From Alphaproteobacteria bacterium MarineAlpha9_Bin7 (GTDB lineage: Bacteria; Pseudomonadota; Alphaproteobacteria; UBA7887), in contig PTKD01000054.1 in NCBI GenBank assembly GCA_002938115.1, positions 1-9,983 on the forward strand: DNA of 9,983 bases, in the 5' to 3' direction. Made by a program: the position numbers and the translations under genes. How positions within the stretch are numbered: the stretch's first letter is position 1; each line of letters begins with the position of its first letter. Of the stretch, positions 1 through 5,338 are shown in pieces. A model generated the notes under the pieces. It had not been told where the DNA came from and searched no databases. It worked only from the letters and a program-made list of their open reading frames with translations.

Positions 1-183
1 AGGGTATATAGCGTAGCTCAGGGAGAAATCGTTATCAGGATCTACTCCTCCGTACTTTTTCCCAGTTGTTTCGTCGAGGTCACGAAAGTGGCCAACCGTC
101 GCCAGTACAGTAAAGTTCGCTCCGAGGTATCTTTCAATCGTCTTGGATTTGGTTGGCGACTCGACGACTACTAAGCTCTTCAT
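1..183 (-). CDS. topA: DNA topoisomerase I, N-terminal fragment (TOPRIM start)
   Basis: This is the first 61 codons of a type IA DNA topoisomerase, which relaxes negatively supercoiled DNA by cutting and passing one strand. The gene runs off the left edge of the window. The reading begins MKSLVVVESPTKSKTIERYL, the classic TOPRIM opening of TopA; Glu8 in VVVESP matches the conserved catalytic/metal-site glutamate of the family. It continues with a GHFRDL motif (residues 37-42) and VDPDNDF, the form common in alphaproteobacterial TopA. Between these two motifs is a short extra loop (DETTGKKYGG) that looks a few residues longer than usual, judged from memory of the family. The start is the ATG at 183-181; no strong Shine-Dalgarno sequence precedes it. 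In related genomes dprA lies immediately upstream, but here a 336-base gene-free stretch separates topA from plsY. Confidence 0.93.
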   Translation of the reverse strand, partial: MKSLVVVESPTKSKTIERYLGANFTVLATVGHFRDLDETTGKKYGGVDPDNDFSLSYAIYP

Positions 184-196
184 TTTGCTGCACACT

Positions 197-258
197 ACTT
201 AAGTAAATTCACATATATACCTTTTAACTATTTGATATATATTCTTATTTATTGAGTA
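197..258 (-). promoter_or_regulatory. A+T-rich leader upstream of topA, possible promoter
   Basis: This stretch is much richer in A+T than its surroundings. On the minus strand it contains TATATA (plus positions 219-214), about 30 bases upstream of the topA ATG, which could act as a -10-like element. I do not see a good -35 hexamer at 16-18 bases. The promoter call is an inference from base composition, from position before topA, and from the long gap that separates topA from the upstream operon. Confidence 0.25.
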
Positions 259-370
259 TGAAAATATCCTTCTATGTGCCGATTCTGCCCATGCTGGACG
301 CAGTACCAGCGATTGAGAAGCCAGTAATTGGCATCGTACGGTTGTTTCGTCAACCAAACACTGATGCCGA

Positions 371-396
371 CGGTGGGACATATCTCAAACCCACCG
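371..396. repeat. Perfect 7-bp inverted repeat (hairpin) downstream of plsY
   Basis: CGGTGGG (371-377) and CCCACCG (390-396) are exact reverse complements separated by 12 bases, so either strand could form a G+C-rich stem-loop. It lies about 125 bases downstream of the plsY stop codon. No T-run follows on either strand, so it is not a standard intrinsic terminator. It could be an RNA-stabilising 3' hairpin, a protein-binding palindrome, or chance. Confidence 0.4.
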
Positions 397-519
397 AATT
401 ACTTTGAATTGTAGACGCACTGGAATGTAGCCACGGAAGGAGACTACGAAGGGACTTCGCCAAGTATTGAAGGTGCGGACTGTGGCGCAATTCTGCTGAT
501 GCTGGAATGCAGAGGGATA

Positions 520-1185
520 TTATGGCCGCCGCAGACCTATACGAGGTTCCGTACCTTGCACTAAGCGCCGAATGTTGGTGTAGTGGCGTGCCAACACCAA
601 TGCCGCTAGAAGCCCAAAAAGAGATATATGTGATGGGTCACCAGGCAACCAGACGGGGAGGCTTCCGTTTCTCTGAGCCTCCAACAATACAGCCAATGTT
701 GCGGGTGATAAAGGTAACGCGATTACTGCACCAAGCGAAGAGTAACGCAGTAAAAGCACTGTGACTAACCACACAGCGGCGACAGCTAAGCCCACTATCC
801 AGGAAAGAGCAAAAATAACACCAAAAGTCGTGGCCACACCTTTGCCCCCTCGAAATCTCAGCCAGACTGAAAAGATGTGTCCCAGTACCACGCATAAACC
901 AGCGATCCATGCACAGTCCGGCCCATAAGTGCCGGCCCATAAAGTCGCTCCAGCACCTTTTGACAGGTCCATGAATAGCGTTGTTAGGGCTAGCCCTTTA
1001 TGCCCCGTACGTAGAACGTTTGTCGTTCCAATATTTCCGGAGCCAATGTTTCGGATATCCCCAAGGCCCGCAATCTTAGTAAGTAATAGGCCAAAGGGAA
1101 TTGAACCAATGAGATACGCAATTAATCCAATCGCATAAATTGGCCAAGTGTGGGCAAAGTCAGGACCAAAAATACTTGGTACCAC
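520..1185 (-). CDS. plsY: Glycerol-3-phosphate acyltransferase PlsY
   Basis: PlsY is an integral membrane enzyme that transfers an acyl group from acyl-phosphate to glycerol-3-phosphate, giving lysophosphatidic acid, the first step of phospholipid synthesis with PlsX. The 221-residue product is of normal length. It shows the family's three cytosolic motifs: GSGNIGTTNVLR (48-59), the GH...RFRGGKGVATTFG segment (102-122) and RHYTNIRRLVQGTE (200-213). Several hydrophobic spans (about 15-35, 63-85, 91-108, 118-147, 186-200) fit the multi-pass topology. The start is a GTG at 1185-1183, because the upstream in-frame codons run straight into a stop. A GGAAGGA ribosome binding site (1198-1192) lies 6 bases ahead, inside the end of pyrC. 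It is the last gene of the minus-strand block, beginning 3 bases after the pyrC stop. Confidence 0.96.
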   Translation of the reverse strand: MVPSIFGPDFAHTWPIYAIGLIAYLIGSIPFGLLLTKIAGLGDIRNIGSGNIGTTNVLRTGHKGLALTTLFMDLSKGAGATLWAGTYGPDCAWIAGLCVVLGHIFSVWLRFRGGKGVATTFGVIFALSWIVGLAVAAVWLVTVLLLRYSSLGAVIALPLSPATLAVLLEAQRNGSLPVWLPGDPSHISLFGLLAALVLARHYTNIRRLVQGTEPRIGLRRP

Positions 1186-1188
1186 CGT

Positions 1189-2511
1189 TCATCCTTCCGT
1201 GGAAATATCGAACGCAATCCTGCCGTTGACCCAGGTTTTAAGAACACGGCCCTGGACGGGGCGCCCATCATAGGGGGCGTTGCGGGATTTGCTGCGAAGG
1301 CTCTCGACCTCAATCCGCCATGGAGCGTAAACGTCGAACAAGGTTAAGTCGGCCGCTGCACCGACCTTAAGCTCACCGGCCTCCAGACCGACTAGTTTTG
1401 CTGGGTTAATAGTCATCTTAGCTAAGAGATCTAGCAATTCAATCTGCTCGTTATGATAAAGTTCTAACGCCAGCGGAAACATGGTTTCCAACCCTATAAT
1501 TCCGTTGGCAGCTTGTGCAAATGGTACCCGCTTGGAATCTTGATCGTGGGGAGCATGGTCGCTGACGATGACATCAATGGTGCCTTCGGCTAGGGCAGAA
1601 ACCATGGCGAGTCGATCGTCCTCCCCGCGCAAGGGTGGTGAGACTTTCGCAAATGTTCGATAATCGGCTACTGCATTTTCGTTAAGGGCGAAATGGTGAG
1701 CTGCCACGGCGGAAGTGACTGGCAAACCCCGCTCTTTGGCAGACCGTACTACTTGTGCGGCATCGCCGGTTGATAGGTGGCTGACGTGATAGCGCGCGCC
1801 AGTTAGCTCGACTAATCGGATATCTCGTTCCACGATAATTGTTTCAGCTACAACAGGAATACCAAGCAAACCAAGCCTGGTTGCTAGCTCACCATCGTTC
1901 ATGACACCTTTGCTCAGTGACGGTTCTTCCGGATGTTGCATAATCAGAGCGTCGAAGGTACAGGCATATGCCAATGCTCGCCGCATTACTAAGCTGTTTG
2001 CTACTGCACGATCGGCATCTGAGAAGGCTACTGCCCCTGCTTCTAGAAGCAAGCCAATCTCTGTCAATTCTTCACCGTCAAGATTTTTAGTTATAGCTGC
2101 CGCTGGATAGATCTTAACCGTGCTCGTCTCACGTGCACGTCGGGCGATAAATTCGATCAGTGCGATCTGGTCAATGACGGGATCGGTATTAGGCATGCAT
2201 ACTATGCTAGTAATCCCACCGGCCGCCGCGGCGTGGCTGGCGGTTCTCAGATTTTCTTTGTGTTCGGCGCCTGGCTCACGCAAATGTGCGCGAATGTCGA
2301 CCAAACCCGGCGCTAAGCAGTGACCCTCACAGTCTACTACCAAGATCTCTTCGGGGACGCCTTCATTAAACAGCCGCGGGCCAAAATCAGCAATTCGGCG
2401 GTTTTCTATGAGTAGTGCGCCAGGCTGATCAAGCTTATTCGATGGATCTAAAAGGCGGGCATTGGTAAGGGCAAGCCTCGATCCTTTCGTTGAAGTCTTA
2501 GCTGAGTTCAC
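1189..2511 (-). CDS. pyrC: Class I dihydroorotase family protein PyrC, altered metal-ligand motifs
   Basis: Dihydroorotase cyclises carbamoyl-aspartate to dihydroorotate in de novo pyrimidine synthesis. The 440-residue product has the class I amidohydrolase layout: an N-terminal beta-sandwich portion, then GLVDIRAHLREPG (69-81), CMPNTDP (105-111), MQHPEEP (191-197), YHVSHLST (241-248), SDHAPHDQDS (317-326) and a C-terminal NAPYDGRPVQGRV segment (411-423). The usual DxHxH reads D72-I-R74-A-H76, so the first metal-ligand His is Arg. The usual FSDDG reads FSDAD (163-167). Other His/Asp positions and the substrate Arg78 and Asn108 are kept. Alphaproteobacterial PyrC proteins as I remember them share such changes, so this may be a weakly active or non-catalytic partner of PyrB, like pseudomonad PyrC'. 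The start is GTG (2511-2509) in a GTGA overlap with the pyrB stop, with GAGG (2519-2516) 4 bases ahead. Confidence 0.92.
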   Translation of the reverse strand: MNSAKTSTKGSRLALTNARLLDPSNKLDQPGALLIENRRIADFGPRLFNEGVPEEILVVDCEGHCLAPGLVDIRAHLREPGAEHKENLRTASHAAAAGGITSIVCMPNTDPVIDQIALIEFIARRARETSTVKIYPAAAITKNLDGEELTEIGLLLEAGAVAFSDADRAVANSLVMRRALAYACTFDALIMQHPEEPSLSKGVMNDGELATRLGLLGIPVVAETIIVERDIRLVELTGARYHVSHLSTGDAAQVVRSAKERGLPVTSAVAAHHFALNENAVADYRTFAKVSPPLRGEDDRLAMVSALAEGTIDVIVSDHAPHDQDSKRVPFAQAANGIIGLETMFPLALELYHNEQIELLDLLAKMTINPAKLVGLEAGELKVGAAADLTLFDVYAPWRIEVESLRSKSRNAPYDGRPVQGRVLKTWVNGRIAFDISTEG

Positions 2512-3479
2512 GATTCCTCATTCGCCACGTTGGCGCGTAGGTTATCCGTTAAAACGTCCAGGCACGCCATTCGCACTGCTACCCCGAGTTCAACCTGATC
2601 TAGAATTGCACTGTGGGTTATGTCGTCAGCAAGCACGCTATCTATTTCGACTCCTCGGTTCATGGGCCCCGGGTGCATGACTAGAACGTTCGGTTTCGCA
2701 ACTGCTAATTTTTCAGAATCAAGTCCAAAGAAGTGGAAATACTCCCGCGTGGAGGGCACGAATGTTCCTCGCATGCGCTCTGTCTGGAGACGCAGCATCA
2801 TCACGATGTCGCAATCAACTAAACCCGTACGCATGTCATGGAATACTTCAACCCCAAGGCGGTCGACAGCCGTTGGTAACAAGGTTGGTGGCGCTACAAG
2901 ACGAACTCGGGCGCCCATCTTGTTTAGTAGATAAATGTTGGACCGCGCAACGCGACTGTGGAGTACATCACCACAAATAGCGACAATAAGCCCCTGAATT
3001 CTCCCGCATCGACGGCGTACGGTCAGTGCATCAAGTAGCGCTTGCGTTGGATGTTCGTGGCTGCCATCTCCGGCATTAATAACGGCGCCATTTATCTTTT
3101 CGGATAGCAGTTTAACGGCGCCTGAGTCTGGGTGTCTAACTACTAGCACATCCGGGTGCATGGCATTGAGGGTCATAGACGTGTCGACCATGGTCTCGCC
3201 TTTTTTGATTGAACTTGTAGCAACCGACATATTAATGACGTCGGCGCTCAGTCGCTTCCCGGCAAGTTCAAAGGAAGTACGGGTACGAGTGGAATTTTCA
3301 AAAAAAAGATTAATTACCGTTCGGCCACGCAACTTAGTCTGCTTCTTGTCGGCACCTCGATTGAGGTCAACATATGAGTCCGATATATCAAGCAGGAAGC
3401 CAATTTCACCAGCTGACAAATCAACAATCCCCAGCAAATGTCGATGTGGGAAAAGATTGTCGTACGTTGGCGCGTTCAT
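2508..3479 (-). CDS. pyrB: Aspartate carbamoyltransferase catalytic subunit
   Basis: PyrB joins carbamoyl phosphate and aspartate to make carbamoyl-aspartate, the first committed step of pyrimidine synthesis, in the cytoplasm. The 323-residue protein carries the carbamoyl-phosphate binding loop STRTRTSF (63-70), SSIKKGET (89-96) with the mobile-loop Ser/Lys, VVRHPDSGA (113-121), HPTQALLD (143-150), the aspartate-loop segment MLRLQTERM (228-236) and HPGPMNRGVEID (269-280). All expected catalytic residues are present. No pyrI regulatory-chain gene is beside it. Its stop overlaps the pyrC start by 4 bases, the arrangement seen where PyrB and PyrC form a complex. The ATG start at 3479-3477 has no clear Shine-Dalgarno sequence. 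A run of eight T on the coding strand (plus 3307-3300) precedes the active-site loop but is explained by Phe codons. Confidence 0.97.
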   Translation of the reverse strand: MNAPTYDNLFPHRHLLGIVDLSAGEIGFLLDISDSYVDLNRGADKKQTKLRGRTVINLFFENSTRTRTSFELAGKRLSADVINMSVATSSIKKGETMVDTSMTLNAMHPDVLVVRHPDSGAVKLLSEKINGAVINAGDGSHEHPTQALLDALTVRRRCGRIQGLIVAICGDVLHSRVARSNIYLLNKMGARVRLVAPPTLLPTAVDRLGVEVFHDMRTGLVDCDIVMMLRLQTERMRGTFVPSTREYFHFFGLDSEKLAVAKPNVLVMHPGPMNRGVEIDSVLADDITHSAILDQVELGVAVRMACLDVLTDNLRANVANEES

Positions 3480-3509
3480 AAAACGCGACTATAGGCCTGA
3501 CCCATGCTC

Positions 3510-4481
3510 TCAGGCAAGCTTAGTAGTTATTTCCAGGTAAGCCAGAACCAATGGCATGGTGAGCGCGGCTATAAGCGTCGTGATCGTGATTATCCCCGCC
3601 ATTAGGGGCGCGTCTCCGCCCATTTGGCGGGCGAGTACATATGCTGTGCTTGCTGATGGGAGTGACGCGAACAGAACAGCGATATGAGTGGGGAGGCCAG
3701 TGAGACCAAAAAGCCCGCAGGTGAATGCCATTGCTATAGGCATCGCGATCAGTTTAAAGGCGCCAGACCAGGCTAGAGGAAGTTTGGCAGTTTTCATAGT
3801 TTGGATGTTGAGGCCAGCGCCGACCGCAAGCAGGCCGAGTGGCAGTGCGGCTTGGGCGAGTGCATGGATTACCAGATCAATCCCCTTTGGAAACTGCCAC
3901 GACGCTGCGTTCAGAATAATTCCCAAACCGGATGCAATAATCAAAGGGTTGGTGATCAGGGGCAAGATTATTGAATTCCGTTGGCCTCGTTCGGTCGCCT
4001 GCGGCGAATACTGAGCTAGCACTAGGACCGAGAGAAAATTAACCAGTGGCACTAGAACGGCAATTGACAACGCTGCTAGGGTGAGTCCACTTTCCCCATA
4101 TAGGACTCCTGCGGCTCCTATGCCGACATAGGTATTAAAGCGAGTTGCGCCCATAAAAATAGATGCGAAGGCTGGCCCATCAACGTTGATTAGTTTCCGA
4201 GTACATATGACAAGGCAACTAACTGCCAGGGTTGCCGAACTCAGGGCAATTGCCATCGGCAATACATTGAATTCGCTAAGGTTAGCGTTCGACAAAGTAT
4301 CGAGGATGAGTGCTGGAAATAGCACAAAATAAATCATACGCTCCAACACCAACCAAAATTCGGTGTTTCGGAAATAGGTGTGTTTGAGTCCGTATCCAGA
4401 AGCGATTAAAAGGAAAACAGGGAACAATGATGGTAGGACCGTGCCCATAGCATTAAGGCAAGTACGCCCTGTCGAGGGCAT
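3510..4481 (-). CDS. AEC family (auxin efflux carrier-like) transporter
   Basis: This is a predicted inner-membrane secondary transporter of the AEC family, whose bacterial members are usually labelled malate or organic-acid permeases; the substrate here is unknown. The 323 residues form about ten hydrophobic spans in two halves separated by a hydrophilic stretch near 157-170 (QYSPQATERGQRN). Family-like features are an N-terminal LFPVFLLIASGYGLK segment (19-33), RFNTYVG (114-120), the NPLIIASGLG helix (178-187) and LPSASTAYVLARQMGGD (274-290). Two starts are possible. The ATG at 4481 overlaps ruvX by 29 bases and has a strong AAGGAG 6 bases upstream. The ATG at 4448 lies 4 bases after the ruvX stop, lacks a ribosome binding site, but gives the more usual protein start (MGTVLPSLFPVF). 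I chose 4481 on the ribosome binding site. The gene sits between ruvX and pyrB in a tight block. Confidence 0.9.
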   Translation of the reverse strand: MPSTGRTCLNAMGTVLPSLFPVFLLIASGYGLKHTYFRNTEFWLVLERMIYFVLFPALILDTLSNANLSEFNVLPMAIALSSATLAVSCLVICTRKLINVDGPAFASIFMGATRFNTYVGIGAAGVLYGESGLTLAALSIAVLVPLVNFLSVLVLAQYSPQATERGQRNSIILPLITNPLIIASGLGIILNAASWQFPKGIDLVIHALAQAALPLGLLAVGAGLNIQTMKTAKLPLAWSGAFKLIAMPIAMAFTCGLFGLTGLPTHIAVLFASLPSASTAYVLARQMGGDAPLMAGIITITTLIAALTMPLVLAYLEITTKLA

Positions 4482-4935
4482 CCAGCGCTCCTTGCAAAAT
4501 GTATCCGGCCGCCATCTTATCTACTAACTTGGCGCGTTTGTTTCGTGAAAGGTCCGCGGCGATCAAGGCCTGGGTAACAGCGGCGGTTGATAGACGTTCG
4601 TCCCATAGTAAAATTGGCGCTACCAAATGGGTTCCAATATTGCGGGCGAAATCTCGGGTTGCTTGGCAACGCGGCCCCTCACTGCCATTCATGTTGATAG
4701 GCAGGCCAAGCACTATCCCGGTGACAGAGTGTTCGCTATAGATTTTACGAAGGTGGGAAGCATCTCTATCGAATTTGGTGCGTCTCAAAGTATCCATTGG
4801 CGTGGCGATTCTTCTAGAAATGTCGGATAGTGCAAGGCCTATGGTTTTGGCTCCAAGGTCCAGACCAAGCAAACGCCCTTTCTTTGGAAGGCTGGTGGAG
4901 AAACGGTTAAGATCTTCGCTAATCATGATTTGCAT
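4453..4935 (-). CDS. ruvX: RuvX/YqgF family Holliday-junction resolvase-like nuclease
   Basis: RuvX (YqgF) has an RNase H-like fold and is described as a putative Holliday-junction resolvase that also takes part in processing the 5' end of pre-16S rRNA. The 160-residue product shows LLGLDLGAKTIGLALSD (22-38) with the first catalytic Asp at 26, LGLPINMNGSEGPRCQ (76-91), WDERLST (111-117) and the final acidic region KLVDKMAAGYILQ (136-148) with Asp139. The short N-terminal extension before the first strand is normal in alphaproteobacteria. The start is the ATG at 4935-4933; an ATG three codons in (4926) is an alternative, and neither has a clear Shine-Dalgarno sequence. It is first in the minus-strand block and divergent from gatC, a neighbourhood common in alphaproteobacteria. 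Confidence 0.95.
   Translation of the reverse strand: MQIMISEDLNRFSTSLPKKGRLLGLDLGAKTIGLALSDISRRIATPMDTLRRTKFDRDASHLRKIYSEHSVTGIVLGLPINMNGSEGPRCQATRDFARNIGTHLVAPILLWDERLSTAAVTQALIAADLSRNKRAKLVDKMAAGYILQGALDALDRAYLP
4488..4493 (-). promoter_or_regulatory. Ribosome binding site of the AEC transporter, inside ruvX
   Basis: AAGGAG on the minus strand, 6 bases before the ATG at 4481. It lies inside the last codons of ruvX and is the main reason for preferring the longer transporter start. The caveat is that these bases also encode a conserved LQGALD segment of RuvX, so the match could be incidental. Confidence 0.5.
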
Positions 4936-5050
4936 AATGCAGAGTTGGCAACGGCGTCACAAGCAAGATCAGTCGTACTTGCCGTTTCCATTTACCGGGT
5001 GCTAGTTATCAAACCGATTTCATAATTCTTTTGCGTGGAGCGACCAGTCG
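4936..5050. promoter_or_regulatory. Divergent intergenic region between ruvX and gatC
   Basis: This 115-base region separates two divergent blocks and should contain the promoters of both, but this is inference from layout. Toward gatC there is CATAAT (5021-5026), one base from the TATAAT consensus, yet no matching -35 at normal spacing. I found no convincing promoter pair toward ruvX. GGAG (5037-5040) lies 10 bases before the gatC ATG and is its likely ribosome binding site. No inverted repeat or riboswitch-like structure stands out. Confidence 0.4.
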
Positions 5051-5338
5051 ATGGCGTTAAAAAAAGAAATTGTTGCACAGATTGCCAAACTGGCGCGATT
5101 GGAAGTCGATGAGAGCGATCTGGATTTAATGTGCTCCGAGTTGTCACAAATTCTCGCGTGGGTTGAGCAGCTTGAAGAGGTTGATATCGGGAGCGTGCCG
5201 CCGATGACAAGTGTTATCGAAATGGATCTTAAATTTCGGGAGGATGTCGTCACCGATGGTAACCAGGCGGACGACGTTATTGCGAATGCCCCAGAGCGCG
5301 ATCATCATTTTTTTGTAGTGCCCAAGGTTATTGAATAA
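5051..5338 (+). CDS. gatC: Glutamyl-tRNA(Gln)/aspartyl-tRNA(Asn) amidotransferase subunit C
   Basis: GatC is the small belt-like subunit that stabilises the GatA-GatB pair in the tRNA-dependent amidotransferase. The 95-residue protein has the expected features: an N-terminal helix with IAKLARLEV (11-19), the ELSQILAWVEQLEEVD helix (30-45), a central PPMTSV segment (50-55), FREDVVTDG (62-70), ANAPE (78-82) and a terminal FFVVPKVIE (87-95). The length is typical. The start is the ATG at 5051 with GGAG 10 bases upstream. It opens the plus-strand gatCAB operon, and its TAA overlaps the gatA ATG by one base (TAATG, 5336-5340), implying coupled translation. Confidence 0.97.
   Translation: MALKKEIVAQIAKLARLEVDESDLDLMCSELSQILAWVEQLEEVDIGSVPPMTSVIEMDLKFREDVVTDGNQADDVIANAPERDHHFFVVPKVIE

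Larger units (their letters stand above)
184..519. other. Gene-free gap between topA and plsY (dprA position)
   Basis: No convincing gene is visible on either strand. The side nearest topA (about 197-258) is strongly A+T-rich. The middle holds a perfect 7-bp inverted repeat at 371-396, and a 5-bp inverted repeat with a 3-base loop lies at 447-459. Short open frames exist, such as a 49-codon plus-strand frame at 258-407 and a 60-codon minus-strand frame at 199-381, but they overlap each other, lack good ribosome binding sites and match nothing I know. In many alphaproteobacteria dprA (about 360-400 codons) occupies this position. I checked the minus-strand frames in 184-519 for DprA motifs and found none, so the gene is deleted or relocated rather than merely frameshifted. 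Confidence 0.6.

Noticed and set aside
66..353. Shared word GTTGTTTCGTC in topA (66-76) and in the adjacent gap (342-352)
   Set aside because: An isolated 11-base match without flanking similarity; too short to argue for a duplication or a topA remnant.
199..381. Minus-strand 60-codon open frame between plsY and topA
   Set aside because: No ribosome binding site, composition rich in Arg, Ser and His without family signatures, and it overlaps an opposite-strand frame of equal quality.
507..764. Plus-strand 85-codon open frame
   Set aside because: It is an antisense shadow of the 3' part of plsY, which has clear conserved motifs.
3300..3307. Eight-base homopolymer in pyrB just before the active-site loop
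   Set aside because: It encodes the conserved LFFENSTRT segment in frame, the gene is intact, and nothing suggests programmed slippage there.
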